NCBI GenBank assembly: GCA_947623455.1
Contig: OX392528.1
Coordinates: forward strand, 51,230,322 to 51,294,321
DNA: 64,000 nt
From: Mimachlamys varia
Lineage: Eukaryota; Mollusca; Bivalvia; Pectinida; Pectinidae
Direction: 5' to 3'
Shown: positions 11,172 to 26,201 of the stretch, in pieces
Layout of the letters: each line of letters starts with the position of its first letter
Position numbering within the stretch: the first letter of the stretch is position 1
The notes under the pieces: model-generated
Databases searched by the model: none
Seen by the model: the letters and a program-made list of their open reading frames with translations, nothing else
What the model was told of the DNA's origin: nothing
Translations under genes and position numbers: made by a program

Positions 11172-12543
11172 TTAATCTTTTAAAGTATTACAGCAAAAAA
11201 AAAACAACAATTAGTGTGAAACATTATAGATGGAGGACAACCATAGTTTTAGGTCATCTGACCTGAAGGGTCAGCATAACCTATATATAGGCCTCACACA
11301 ACCAAGTCAGCCTATCAGGAAGTGTTTCATACGTTTGTAGTCCCTACCGAAAATTTGTTCCTGATAAGTACAGTGATTCTAAATAATCTAAATAGGTAAT
11401 TGTTGACATAGTCTGCATTGAATGAAATCTATAGATATTGAACTTTTGAAAAATGTATACTTTTGGTAGATTTTGATATTTGATGGCGGATTGATATGGG
11501 GTCAAAAGTCAGAGGGGTGTTCGCGTCCCATTTCACTGGTTTGACATGTAAACTTCCGGTTGTCCGAAGCAGACGCCCGTAGCGAGCTCAAATGCCACGA
11601 AGCTCCTGATAAAATACCATTTGAAGTCTTTGCCATGTATGTATCTGTAAATCCAGGCAGTTGTCACTAGTGTTGAACTTCAAATATCAAAGTTATTAGC
11701 TCTAAAGCTTAGTAATAACATATAGTAAATTATTTAGTTGTGCAAGTCCTATAGCCATCATGCTTCGTCCGTCACCATCCGCCTTGCGTAAAACTTTCAC
11801 TTTCAAACCTCTACTCTTCCTTAATTACCCATAAGCAGATTACTACCAAATTTGGTGTGAAACATCTTTGAGCGCGGACAATCATTTAACATAAGTGAGG
11901 CGGTCCCAAATGGGAACTTTGCTGGGTTACTCTTTTAATTTTGATTACAAAGAGCAGCTTGACTAGTGTACTCCATTTAGAAATCCTTACAATTTAGATA
12001 TGTGTAGAATTTCACTTAAAATCTATACTAGTGTATTTATGTTTTGATTCAATTTGTATCAGTTTTTCTTGTTTCTGAACCAAACAGTACACCGTGTACG
12101 TAAACTTACAACTGTACGCAGTGACAAACAACAAATACCAATGTGAAAACAAAATGAGTAAGGTTTCTATTCAAAAGGAATTCTTTCAGTCTGCTATAGC
12201 ACTTCTTGCTGTAATCGTGTATAGTAGAAAATGGACGTCAAGCTAAAAAGTATTAAAATCTTACTTTGCAACATGATTTAGCATCAGACGGCAATTATTA
12301 TAATTTTCCACCGTTTAAAATTTGAATTCTAACTCCGTTCCCCCCACCTTCACTTTTAGAATATCTAGATTTGTAGTACACCTTTGGCTATGAAAAATCT
12401 GGTTTTAGCAATTGTCTTGGGTAATATAAATGGATCCGTATGTCTCAAGTCTTGTTGGCTTTATAGTGGTGGAAATAATATTTATCTAAGCAGTGCTACT
12501 GTACTTGCCATTGTCTTATATATATATGTGTGTACATTTTCAG

Positions 12544-13438
12544 ACCTGACATTCCAGAAGATAGCATTGAAAATCAGAGGTGCTTGGGTGTGCGGCCATG
12601 TCCAAATGAAGATGAAGGCTGCACTGTGGAAATGTGGGAATGGGAAGTGGAATCACATGTTGTGTAAGTATCACATTGCTAAAGTAGTACATACAGAGTG
12701 TTACAGACAGAGTGTCCTAACCTAGGTTACCTGTTTAGGTTAATGACTTGTAGTTATATATTTAAGGTTACTAGCTATATATAGTGAGAGATAAATATAT
12801 GAGCAATACAAGCCCATTCTGCATCTTCTTGACTTTACAATTACATTATAAACATAGTTTCTATCAAAACTTGCTTACATCCATTATGTAAAAATATTTT
12901 AACTTGATTATCTAAATTAGAAATGTATCTAAATCTAAAAACTAAGTGAAATTGCGGTGAATGAAACAAGTTTAAGCCAAATTCCAAAACTTTTCCGCTT
13001 ACTCATGAAAATATCTTTCCCAATTCACAAATTTTCTTCATAAAATAAGAGGAAAAGACCCCATCCCAAAGCAATGAGAAGAAGCCCTGATTAACTGCTT
13101 TATCAGTTTAAAAGTCTTGCAAACAGAATATTTCATTATGATATAATAATAGTGATTTTCATTATATAGGAAACCAGTTTACTTCAGTTGTGGATGAATG
13201 ATCTGAATAACAATTTTATTGCAGGGTGTGCCCCAACAGAATACAGAAGAGTGGGTTCAAAAAGAGGAGACCATCGTCACCTGAAAGTTGTAGTGAAAGT
13301 GAAACAAAACTGAAATCAAAATCTGTAGCAGAGGTTCGACCAACAAGAGTGCTCCGATCTAAGTCGTTATCAGTACATGCATCCAGGACAAGAAGGATTT
13401 CCAGACGTATTCGGAATAGCACCAATATTTTGACATAA
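12544..13438 (+). CDS. TRAF-type zinc finger protein, C-terminal two exons (U2 copy)
   Basis: Exons 12544-12663 and 13225-13438 with the same splice sites and phases as the U1 copy. The encoded residues are identical to the U1 copy. The two exonic differences (a Val codon GTA to GTG near the end of exon 1, and TGT to TGC at the last zinc ligand Cys) are both silent. The TA-rich intron end has a different length, so the frame upstream of the acceptor is not the same as in U1, which supports the acceptor position. 5' exons were not identified. Confidence 0.7.
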
Positions 13439-16400
13439 CCACGGAGAAAGAAACTCTCTACTTGCCAAGTGTTGTGTGTTGTATTCGTAATCAAACTCCT
13501 GTATATTGCCCATACCCTGCTTGATTTGTGAAAACAAACTCAATTTCCACTTTGAATTATATTTCATAATTTTGACAGAAGCTCTGATATTTGCACTACA
13601 ACTTGCATTTGTGGGCATACATATATATAGAGTTACCAAAATATTTTGCCAAACTGCAGTAAACTCTCTCACCGCTTCCTAGCTTTGATAAAAAAAGGTG
13701 TGATTTTCAGAAAATAAAACCACACCTTTCATGAGTACTTAGATGAAATAAACTATCAAAAGGTATATATTTGTGCCACATCAGAATTCATACTTTGGGC
13801 TTCAGGTTTATATTCTTTCCTGAATGGAGGTCCCCTAGCTAGCGCCATGTATATCAAAATATTTAAATAAAGGGGAGATAACTTTGTGTACGGTAAATTA
13901 TAACTGAATTACAGGGTGTATTATGGCTTTCATTGGTAAAAGGATCCAAAAATGGTTCATATACAAAACCTGTTATATGATACTTTAATATTAGGATTAT
14001 GTCAGAAAGGAATGTTGGTGAGCAGGCGATTTAGAGAACCAATACAGTATTTATTTTATGTCCTGATTTCTATTCTCCAGCGATTGTGTTCAGTGTGAGG
14101 TGGTATAATAAGTGAAAACATGTGTTGCATTGGAACAAATTTGACGGACTGAAGTACAAGATTGGAGTGCAAGAGGTTATAACTGAATTGTATATATATG
14201 TGCTGAATATCACAAGGTGCAATGTTACAGGAATGTGTAACAAAATCTGTACTGTCTTAATAAGTGTCTTGTGACACCCTTTACTCACAAAAACAGCAAG
14301 AGAAGGCATAGCTTGGGTACTTTAAGTTTGTGAAAGTTTTCATTGCCAGATTGTCAAAAAACAGTCCACAAGTAATCTTGATAGACATTTAAACCGTTAG
14401 CGATGATAAAATGTTTCCTTAGATATTTTATTAGTTTTCACTGGTGTAACGTGAAAGTTTGACCAGTCCATCCTCAAACGACTGATTCTTCTTCCTTTAT
14501 TGATATTCCTTCCATTTCTTTTCCTTAATCTATTGGTGATATATCCATTCTGTTCTATTCTCAAATCATATTTCATCAAGGTTGATTTCAATGCTTTGTT
14601 TGAAATAGTGTAAATATTAAGATAATTATTGTATTCTCTGTATAGTAATTACTACAACTATTTGATTATGACCTGTGCATTTTTGCATTACGACTTGTTG
14701 ATGATTGATTATGTTGATATACACCACCAGTCCTAATTATATTTTCAATTAGAGCTAATATAATGTTGAACTCTGACGCTACATTTTTAAATATTGCTGT
14801 TCTTTGCAGGAGAGTTGATAGCTATTTAAAGAAGCTGTTTAATTTGATTATATATAAAGGTGTTTCAGTATAAAAATAATGAAGTAGTGTTAATTTTGTG
14901 TCCCATGTTGCACTTCAAAACAGAATTTTTGAACTGCATCAGGAAATACAATTTTCATGTAAATGTAAATAGTGTTTGCTGGGACTGACATTGGTATATT
15001 GTAGTGGTGTGCTGATAAATTGAAATTATCAATTCATATTATTAGTCAGAAAAGCGTTTGATAGATTAATAAATTGGTATTATTTTTAACTATCAGTAAA
15101 AAAAATCCAGTTCTATTTAAGATATTGTGAATGGTTTCACTCTAGTCATGTGGATTATTCAAATAATACTAATAATACTTCATGAGTATGAATGACTTCA
15201 GAACCTGTACCTTTATAACAGTGCCAGTTTTACTTCAACATGCGCATGATGAATGTGAAAATATTAAGTAAGAACAAAATCAGATTGTTTCAAGCTTCTC
15301 TAGATCTGTATATATGGTGAATCTGATTTATGTAATAGAGAGAATATAAGTTTGATCTTTAGAAACACAATTACATGTATATTGTATGTACTCAGTTTTG
15401 AAAAGAATTAGTTTTTGTTTTGGAAAAATTAAGATACTTGTATATTTAAGACAATGACTTAGAAAATGTTTTTGTGGTCAAGAAATACTGTTTCAATGCT
15501 AAAACGTTATACTGCTCAGATATGTACTGTTAATAAAGAAGGGTTTTTGCTTCTCGTGATATAAGCTATGAGTCTAACTATTTATGTTCTTGTTCTTTCA
15601 TTAATTAGGTAAAAACTGTTAATAATATTATGTCAGAGGCATTTTTTGCCTCTTGAATGTGACAATATTGAACTAATTTATATTATTTTTGTCAACCATG
15701 TAAAGAGGTTATTATGTGAATAAACTCATGTTGAATATATACATCATGTTTGTTATCACCAGTTCATTATTTAAGGACCAATACATTTTAGCCAACCATC
15801 ATCATATGGTGGGCTATTTACATCACCCTGCATCTGTGGTTTGTCTGACATCCTTCCTTTAACCATTCTTGTTATCGCTATTTCTTGAGAAGTACCATCG
15901 TTGGAAACCTACGTGACACCGCTCTGTTTGTCCCGTGGGATTGGCTAGAACAGCAGAGAACCTACATGTAGTTTCCCTGAATAGAAATTGATTTAGAGAT
16001 TTTGACGAATGGAAATGGAGTTTCTTTTTGGTTACCGCTCAGGTTAACATCATTATAGGCTTATTTTTGTTCAGAATCAAGAAAACTTTCCTGAAGTAAC
16101 GTATATGGGCCTTTAATCTTTAAGTGCGGACAATCATGTTACATAAGTGAGGCGGGGTGGGGCCAGGGGCCCCAAATTGGAACTTTGCTGGGGTTTTTTT
16201 TGTCTATTTTTCAGAATCGGATTTTACAAAGGGGATTACTACCAAATTTGGTTTGAAACATTGTTTGGGGAGGGCGGTCATAATCTATATAAATGAGACT
16301 TGTACGTACAATAAAACTCTACTCCTTCTTAACCTTTTGGTGAGTTATAACCAAATTAGGTGAGAAACATCCCTAAGTGAGGGCAATCATATTTTATATG

Positions 16401-17009
16401 CAATGAAGTGTAGGGATGATAACTCTTGTTTTCTCTCCAGAACGGAATGTATATATTATATTGTCCTTGAAGACAAGTGTAATTATTACATTTTCAAGAA
16501 ATCATGAAATGTAGGCATGTTGTAATTCAATTGTAATACATATAATAATACATTTTGCATAATTGTTAGAAATAAGAATTCAGAAAACGCTGATGGAAAG
16601 CTATAGGTAAAGGATACCTAAACAAATGTACAATAAGGGTCAGGTGAGGTAAACAAGATAAAAACAAACAAACATAAAGGCAATATCTTTATTTTCAACA
16701 GAAAGTAAATAAAGCTATTGATTGCATACATGTACGTTTCTATACATTCTATCTTCAAATGAAATGGGACATATCTGAATATATGAGGTATGGCCGATCT
16801 ACATGATGTGTGAAAACTTTTTCAAGTAATCATGCAATGAATTGTCAAAAAAAATTTTTTTTGATTCTGCAGCGCACATATCAAACGAAATTTTATGGAA
16901 CTCTTTGAATCACATCTCTTCACTTTTGTTTAAATAAAATAAAGAGTACAGTAATTGTACATGTATATGAAGGTCTACTAAGCATACAATGTATATATTT
17001 ACCCTGGTA

Positions 17010-17446
17010 CAGTGGACTCCACTTAATATCACTCCTGTTAATATCACATTCCTCTTTATATCATGTTTTTCCCAGCACCATTTTTCTCTATGTAATTTTA
17101 TTTGGTTAATATCATGTATTTTGAGGTGAATTCCTCTTAATATCATGATTTTTTAACCAATCTTATAAAATATCCAGAAAATAATGTCATTTCCATTGAT
17201 TTCAGGTACAACTTGTACACAATGTTGCATAGAAAATAAAAAATTACCCCAAAAATGATTTTCAATTGAAATAATGTAGTTTATATATTGAAACATCTCC
17301 ATGTGTACATTGAATAGCTTACTTTTAGTTATGGAAATTGGAAATGTACTAGATTTAGTGGGGAAAACATGTTTCTCTTAATATTACATTCCTGTTAATA
17401 TCATGTTTTTGTCTGCATGCAACATGATATAAAGAGGAGTGCACTG
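17010..17446 (+). mobile_element. pogo/Tigger-like MITE (U2)
   Basis: Copy of the element at 5971-6407, with the same ends and TA flanks. Confidence 0.75.
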
Positions 17447-18875
17447 TACATCATAAGAATTATTTCATGAAAGGTGGTCTTATATAAAGATCACTGGACT
17501 GAAATGAAATACACTTGAAGAGGAAAACAGAGGCAGTGTCTCTTCTCATATACATTGAACCTGGTAATTACTTTAAATTTTGCAACAGAAATTATATACG
17601 ATTCATTTTTCACGCTGAAAATATATAAACACTGTAAATAATTGGTAGGCTTATTAAAATACATTTGATTAATGCCTAAAATGAAATTAAATTCATCCAG
17701 ATGAAATTTTACAACTAATTATAAATATAACACATAAATATATAGACAAACATATATATATGCATTGTAGAATGACATTTGGCAATTCCTAGTGGCTAGC
17801 ACTACATTGGGATCGCATGAGTTTTAGATATACAGTGTTAATAATTTCAATAACAACATAAAACCTATCTGACTAAACATACACCTACATTAATTTGAAT
17901 AGCAATACTGCAATTCCTTAAATAGAATGCTAAGTGGACAGGCTGGATAAGTCCAAACAATTTTACTTGACCAACATCTTCTCTTTTTGTATTTCTTTTT
18001 AAATAACACTGAATCCATCCATATTGCTTTTAAGAAACATAAGAAAAGAAAAAATACATTATCTTTATGAGTTTAGTAAGAAAGTAAAAAAAAAATTCAC
18101 ATGTTTTACATACTTCCTATGAAACATTGCTTTACTCAAGCTTACAAACTTATGTTCTAGGTCTCATACATCGTACGGTGTTGGTGTATGTACTTTCTAT
18201 ATTTACTCGATACATATTTCTAAAACATGAACTTGCAACAATAAAACAAATTTCTAGTGGATTTAATTTGTTTTTCTTTTCTTCTGAACACATTTTAATA
18301 TTTCCTTAAAAAAGCTCAAATGAAAATATGAAATAATTTTCAAATTTCTGATAATTTATCAATTGATTACCAGGTATATCAATATAACTCAATCATTTAA
18401 AATATCAATATCTGCTCCATTATAAATGTTATTCTTCAACTGCTCATTACTATTTAAAATCAATGAATAATTAGACACAAAAGCTCTATAAATTATAAAT
18501 TTACAATTCAATAATTAATAAATTTAAATATTTACTACATAATTAACACAACACCAGAAAAAGAGACATGTATTACATAATAGTGGACAGTCTTAACCAA
18601 CATTCACATGGAGTTTGAAATAGTTGGTGATCTACAATAATATCTGACAATGATGTACAAATATTTCATTACAAAATGTACAAGAAGCACCACCAAAACT
18701 ACTCATCAGCAGAATCATATTAAAGGCAATTCTATATACATGTAATAAATTATTACGTCTGAGGAAGAATCAAAGACTTGTAAAGAATGTGCATGGTTAC
18801 AAGATAGCTTTGTAGTTTGGCTTTCACAAATTATTAAAATTCGCAAACAAACTGAAAATTAAATCTTATAACAAT

Positions 18876-18965
18876 CAAATCTGATTAAAATACAGAACCT
18901 CACTTCTACTATATCGTGTGTACACACAATAGTAATAGTGAGGGATCTGTATTTTAATCAAATTG
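18876..18965. repeat. Long imperfect hairpin (U2)
   Basis: Equivalent of 9991-10079 with a few unpaired changes near the arm bases (CAGAACCTCA against TGAGGGATCTG). Confidence 0.7.
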
Positions 18966-19685
18966 ATAGTAATCTAATACATAACGAAAAACAATACAAA
19001 GACTTTCCATGTAGGTATGATAGTATTGTTTCATTATGATAAATACATCAGAAAAAAAATTTAACACGTTATATTTTAATGCATAAATTTTATAACACAA
19101 GTTTGCAAGTGCTCTTTTCAAATGACAGATAGCATATAAATAGCAACTATTTATTTTAACTTTCAGCCCCCAACCCAATTCCTACATCTGAATTATACAA
19201 CATACATTCTAAACAGGTAAAGACCTTGTAACACTTTGCAGGGTAAAAATCAAAGTTTTTTGTTGAAGATGAAAAATGTATTAAAAGCAGCAGCTTGTTA
19301 TTTTAACCAAATCAAGTTATGATCACATATTAAAATAACAAATGGTGGTTTTTAGCTGGAAGACATATTGCTTAAAAGCAATCAAGCTACCCGCGATAAT
19401 AGTAAATTAACATAACAAATATGATGGCTACTATATAGGTAATAATTAACATACTGAGACCAGATATTGCCATTGTTTCCTTACGTTTTAGTTAACATAT
19501 AGATATGACTGGAATGTTCAGAAAAATATGATAATGAACGATACAAATAAAAGAAACTTTAGGGCTATTACATATCTAATAGTTAGTGTGAGGGAGGTGA
19601 AATGCACCTGTATCTATACTTCATGGAAGCTATAGTTTTAAAACGGATCTGCCTGTCATTTCTAATATCAATTAAATCATTTTGA

Positions 19686-19979
19686 AGGCCCAATATACGT
19701 AACTTTCGGCAAAACTTGAAGCGAAAATCAAGCCCCAAAAACTTACTGTATTTATAGATTTAGTTGAAGATAAAATGATATCAGCAATATTCAATTTGAA
19801 TTTTTACACGGTTACCGGTACAGCAGCAATTGAAACTTGGTATTTGTAAACACACGTTCATTTTGAACTGTCTTCTACCTTCGGCTTGTTGCTGAAGTGG
19901 GCCCCACCTGAATTATTTTGTCAAGAGTTTCTTGTTAGTTATCGCTCAGGTTTACTTCCTTTTCAGCTTAATTTTGCAT
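19686..19979 (+). mobile_element. TTAA MITE, right end deleted, at the U2/U3 junction
   Basis: Begins AGGCCCAATATACGTAACTT after TTGA (a mutated TTAA). It follows the complete element to TTTTGCAT and then lacks the right-hand part. The same form occurs at the U4/U5 junction. Confidence 0.75.
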
Positions 19980-21316
19980 TGTTGTGAAACATTATAGATG
20001 GAGGACAAACATAGTTTTAGGTCATCTGACCTGAAAGGTCAGCATAACCTATATATAGGCCTCACACAACCAAGTCAGCCTATCAGGAAGTGTTTCATAC
20101 GTTTGTAGTCCCTACCGAAAATTTGTTCCTGATAAGTACAGTGATTCTAAATAATCTAAATAGGTAATTGTTGACATAGTCTGCATTGAATGAAATCTAT
20201 AGATATTGAACTTTACAAAAATGTATACTTTTGGTAGATTTTGATATTTGATGGCGGATTGATATGGGGTCAAAAGTCAGAGGCGTGTTCCCGTCCCATT
20301 TCACTGGTTTGACATGTAAACTTCCGGTTGTCCGAAGCAGACGCCCGTAGCGAGCTCAAATGCCACGAAGCTCCTGATAAAATACAATTTGAAGTCTTTG
20401 CCATGTATGTATCTGTAAATCCAGGCAGTTGTCACTAGAGTTGAACTTCAAATATTGAAGTTATTAGCTCTAAAGCTTAGTAATAATATATAGTAAATTA
20501 TTTAGTTGTGCAAGTCCTATTGCCATTATGCTTCGTCCGTCACCATCCGCCTTTGCGTAAAACTTTCACTTTCAAACCTCTACTCTTCCTCAATTACCCA
20601 TAAGCAGATTACTACCAAATTTGGTGTGAAACATAGATCTTTGAGCGCGGACAATCTTTTTACATAAGTGAGGCGGTCCCAAATTGGATTTTTGCTAGTT
20701 TACTCTTTTAATTTTGATAACATAGAGCAGCTTGACTAGTGTTTTCCATTTAGAAATCCTTACAATTTAGATATATGCAGAATTTCACTTAAAATCTATA
20801 CTAGTGTATTTATGTTTTGATTCAATTTGTATCAGTTTTTCTTGTTTCTGAACCAAACAGTACACCGTGTACGTAAACTTACAACTGTACGTAGTGACAA
20901 ACAACAAATACCAATGTGAAAACAAAATGAGTAAGGTTTCTATTCAAAAGGAATTCTTTCAGTCTGCTATAGCACTTCTTGCTGTAATCGTGTATAATAG
21001 AAAATGGACGTCAAGCTAAAAAGTATTAAAATCTTACTTTGCAACATGATTTAGCATTAGACGGCAATTATTATAATTTTCTGCCTTTTAAAAATTGAAT
21101 GTGCTAACTTCGTTCCCCTCACCTTCACTTTTGGAATATCTAGATTTGTAGTACACCTTTGGCTATGAAAAATCTGGTTTTAGCAATTGTCTTGGGTAAT
21201 ATAAATGGATCCATAGGTCTCAAGTCTTGTTGGCTTTATAGTGGTGGAAATAATATTTATCTAAGCAGTGCTACTGTACTTGCCATTGTCTTGTATATAT
21301 ATATGTACATTTTCAG

Positions 21317-22198
21317 ACCTGACATTCCAGAAGATAGCATTGAAAATCAGAGGTGCTTGGGTGTGCGGCCATGTCCAAATGAAGATGAAGGCTGCACTGT
21401 GGAAATGTGGGAATGGGAAGTAGAATCACATGTTGTGTAAGTATCACATTGCTAACGTAGTACATACAGATTGTTACAGACCGGGTGTCCTAACCTAGGT
21501 TACCTGTTTAGGTTAATGACTTGTAGTTATATTTAAGGTTACTAGTGAGAGATAAATATATGAGCAATGCAAGCCCATTTGGCATCTACTTGACTTTACG
21601 ATTACACTATAAACATAGTTTCTATCAATACTGGCTTACATCCATTATGTAAACATATTTTAACTTGATTATCTAAATAAGAAATGTATCTAAATCTAAA
21701 AACTAAGTGAAATTGCGGTGAATGAAACAAGTTTAAGCCAAATTCCCAAACTTTCCGCTTACTCATGAAAATATCTTTCCCAATTCACAAATTTTCTTCA
21801 TAAAATAAGAGGAAAAGACCCCATCCCAAAGCAATGAGAAGAAGCCCTGATTAACTACTTTATCAGTTTAAAAGTCTTGCAAACAGAATATTTCATTATG
21901 ATATAATAATGGTGATTTTCATTACATTGGAAACCAGTTTACGCCAGTTGTGGATGAATTATCTGAAAAACAATTTCATTGCAGGGTGTGTCCCAACAGA
22001 ATACAGAAGAGTGGGTTCAAAAAGAGGAGACCATCGTCACCTGAAAGTTGTAGTGAAAGTGAAACAAAACTGAAATCAAAATCTGTAGCAGAGGTTCGAC
22101 CAACAAGAGTGCTCCGATCTAAGTCGTTATCAGTACATGCATCCAGGACAAGAAGGATTTCCAGACGTATTCGGAATAGCACCAATATTTTGACATAA
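21317..22198 (+). CDS. TRAF-type zinc finger protein, C-terminal two exons (U3 copy)
   Basis: Exons 21317-21436 and 21985-22198. The coding sequence is identical to the U1 copy, with intact splice sites, zinc ligands and stop. A change 47 bases after the stop (at 22245, equivalent to 2451) is the nearest difference from U1. 5' exons were not identified. Confidence 0.7.
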
Positions 22199-25100
22199 CC
22201 ACGGAGAAAGAACCTCTCTACTTGCCAAGTGTTGTGTGTTGTATACGTAATCAAACTCCTGTATATTGCCCATACCCTGCTTGATTTGTGAAAACAAACT
22301 CAATTTCCACTTTGAATTATATTTCATAATTTTGACAGAAGCTCTGATATTTGCACTACAACTTGCATTTGTGGGCATACATATATATAGTGTTACCAAA
22401 ATATTTTGCCAAACTGCAGTAAACTCTCTCACCGCTACCAAGCTTTGATACCAAAAGGTGTGATTTTCAGAAAAGAAAACCACACCTTTTATGAGTACTT
22501 ATATGAAATAAACTATCGAAAGGTATATATTTATTCCACATCAGAATTCATACTTTGGGCTTCAGGTTTATATTCTTTCCTGAATGGAGGTCCCCTAGCT
22601 AGCTCCATGTATATCAAAATATTTAAATAAAGGGGAGATAACTTTGTGTACGGTAAATTATAACTGAATTACAGGGTGTATTATGGCTTTCATTGGTAAA
22701 AGGATCCAAAAATGGTTCATATACTAAACCTGTTATGATACTTTAATATTAGGATTATGTCAGAAAGGAATGTTGGTGAGCAGGCGATTTAGAGAACCAA
22801 TACAGTATTTATTTTATGTCCTGATTTCTATTCTCCAGCGATTGTGTTCAGTGTGAGGTGGTATAATAAGTGAGAATATGTGTTGCATTGGGACAACTTT
22901 TGACGGACTGAAGTACAAAATTGGAGTGCAAGAGGTTATAACTGAATTGTATATATGTGCTGAATATCACAAGGTGCAATGTTACAGGAATGTGTAACAA
23001 AATCTGTACTGTCTTAGTGTCTTGTGACACCCTTTACTCACAAAAACAGCAAGAGAAGGCATAGCTTGGGTACTTTAAGTTTGTGAAAGTTTTCATTGCC
23101 AGATTGTCAAAAAACAGTCCACAAGTAATCTTGATAGACATTTAAACCGTTAGCGATGATAAAATGTTTCCTTAAATATTTTATTAATTTTCACTGGTGT
23201 AACGTGAAAGTTTGACACCAGTCCATCCTCAAACTACTGATTCTTCTTCCTTTATCCCTTCCATATCTTTTCCTTAATCTATCGGTGATAAATATCCATT
23301 CTCTTCTCTTCTCAAATCATATATCGTCAAGGTTGATTTCAATGCTTTGTTTGAAATAGTGTAAATATTAAGATAATTATTGTATTCTCTGTATAGTAAT
23401 TACAACAACTATTTGATTATGACCTGTGCATTTTTGATTGCGACTTGTTGATGATTGATTATGTTGATATACACCACCAGTCCTAATTATATTTTCAATT
23501 AGAGCTAATATAATTTTGAACTCTGACGCTACATTTTTAAATATTGCTGTTCTTTGCAGGAAAGTTGATAGCTATTTAAAGAAGCTGTTTAATTTGATTA
23601 TATATAAAGGTGTTTCAGTATAAAAATAATAAAGTAGTGTTAATTTTGTGTCCCATGTTGCATTTCAAAACAGAATTTGAACTGCATCAGGAAATATAAT
23701 TTTCATGTAAATGTAAATAGTGTTTGCTGGGACTGACATTGGTATATTGTAGTGGTGTGCTGATAAATTGAAATTATCAATTCATATTATTAGTCGGAAA
23801 AGCATTTGATAAATTAATTAATTGGTATTATTTTTAACTATCAATACAAAAAATCCAGTTTTATTTAAGATATTGAATATGGTTTCACTCTGGTCCTGTA
23901 GATTATTCAACTAATACTACTAAAAACAGACTTGCCCAATTTACTTCATTCTGTTTCACTTTTCATACTGTTTTTCATGAGTATGAATGACTTCAGAACC
24001 TGTACCTTTATAACAACAGTGCCAGTTTTACATGCGCATGATGAATGTGAAAATATTAAGTAAGAACAAAATCAGATTGTTTCAAGCTTCTCTAGATCTG
24101 TATATATGGTAATCTGATTTATGTAATAGAGAGAATATAAGTTTGATCTATAGAAACACAATTACATTTACATTGTATGTACTCAGTTTTGAAAAGATCG
24201 AGTATTTGTTTTGGAAAAATTAAGACACTTGTATATTTATGACAATGACATAGAAAATATCTTTGTGGTCAAGAAATTACTGTTACAATGCTAAAACGTT
24301 ATACTGCTCAGATATGTACTGTTAATATTGAAGCGTTTTTGCTTCTCATGATATAAGCTATGAGTCTAACTATTTACGTTCATTAATTTGGTAAAAACTG
24401 TGTATAATATTATGCCAGAGGCATTTTTTTTGCCTCTTGAATGTGTCAATATTGAACTAATTTATGAATACTTTTTGTCAACCATGTAAAGAGGTTATTA
24501 TGTGAATAAACTCATGTTGAATATATTCATCATGTTTGTTATCACCAGTTAATTATTTAAGGACCAATACATTATATTCAAATTAGCTTGCGTCTAGGGT
24601 TTGTCCGACATCCTTCCTTAAACCATTCTTGTTATCGCTATTTCTTGAGAAGTACCATCGTTGGAAACCTACGAAACACTGCTCTGTTTGTCCCGTGGGA
24701 TGGGCTAGAACAGCAGAGAATCTTGTTTCCCTGAATAGAAATTGATTTAGAGATTTTGACGAATGGGAATGGAGTTTCTTTTTAGTTACCGCTCAGGTTA
24801 ACATCATTTTAGGCTTATTTTTGTTCAGAATCAAGAAAACTTTCCTGAAGTAACGTATATGGGCCTTTAATCTTTGAGTGCGGACAATCATGTTACATAA
24901 GTGAAACGGGGTGGGGCCAGGGGCCCCAAATTGGAACTTTGCTGGGTGTTTTTTTTTGTCTTCTTCAGAATCAGACTTAACAAAGGGGATTACTAACAAA
25001 TTTGGTTTGAAACAATGTTTTGGGAGGGCGGTCATAATCTATATAAATGAGACTTGTACGTACAATAAAACTCTACTCCTTCTTAACCTTTTGGTGAGTT

Positions 25101-25764
25101 ATAACCAAATTAGGTGAGAAACATCCTTAAGTGAGGGCAATCATATTTTATATGCAATGAAGTGTAGGGATGATAACTCTTGTTTTCTCTCCAGAACGGA
25201 ATGTATATATTATATTGTCCTTGAAGACAAGTGTAATTATTACATTTTCAAGAAATCATGAAATGTAGGCATGTTGTAATTCAATTGTAATACATATAAT
25301 AATACATTTTGCATAATTGTTAGAAATAAGAATTTAGAAAACGCTGATGGAAAGCTATAGGTAAAGGATACCTGAGCAAATGTACAATAAGGGTCAGGTG
25401 AGGTAAACAAGATAAAAACAAATAAGCATAAAGGCAATATCTTTATTTTCAACAGAAAGTAAATAAAGCTATTGATTGCATACATGTACGTTTCTATACA
25501 TTCTATCTTCAAATGAAATGGGACATATCTGAATATATGAGGTATGGCCGATCTACATGATGTGTGAAAACTTTTTTAAGTAATCATGCAATGAATTGTC
25601 AAAAAAAAATTTTTTTTGATTCTGCAGCGCACATATCAAACGAAATTTTATGGAACTCTTTGAATCACATCTCTTCACTTTTTTTTAAATAAAATAAAGA
25701 GTACAGTAATTGTACATGTATATGAAGGTCTACTAAGCATACAATGTATATATTTACCCTGGTA

Positions 25765-26201
25765 CAGTGGACTCCACTTAATATCACTCCTGTTAATATC
25801 ACATTCCTCTTTATATCATGTTTTTCCCAGCACCATTTTTCTCTATGTAATATTATTTGGTTAATATCATGCATTTTGAGGTGAATTCCTCTTAATATCA
25901 TGATTTTTTAACCAATCTTATAAAATATCCAGAAAATAATGTCATTTCCATTGATTTCAGATACAACTTGTACACAATGTTGCATAGAAAATAAAAAATT
26001 ACCCCAAAAATGATTTTCAATTGAAATAATGTAGTTTATATATTGAAACATCTCCATGTGTACATTGAATAGCTTACTTTTAGTTATGGAAATTGGAAAT
26101 GTACTAGATTTAGAGGGGAAAACATGTTTCTCTCAATATTACATTCCTGTTAATATCATGTTTTTGTCTGCATGCAACATGATATAAAGAGGAGTGCACT
26201 G
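25765..26201 (+). mobile_element. pogo/Tigger-like MITE (U3)
   Basis: Copy of the element at 5971-6407, with the same ends and TA flanks. Confidence 0.75.

Larger units (their letters stand above)
10903..19794 (+). repeat. Tandem array unit U2 (type B, about 8.9 kb)
   Basis: It aligns along its whole length with U1 but differs by a few percent and by many small indels. It lacks the 2.2-kb insertion: the site near 18470 reads straight from AATGAATAATTAG into an AT-rich stretch and AATTAATAAATTTAAAT. Its junction MITE is full length, whereas that of U1 is truncated. It carries the zinc-finger exons, the pogo-like MITE and the long hairpin. At about 15787 it has a short inverted repeat (AGCCAACCAT / ATGGTGGGCT), shared with U4 and U5, where type A units have different sequence. 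No other gene is visible. Confidence 0.95.
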
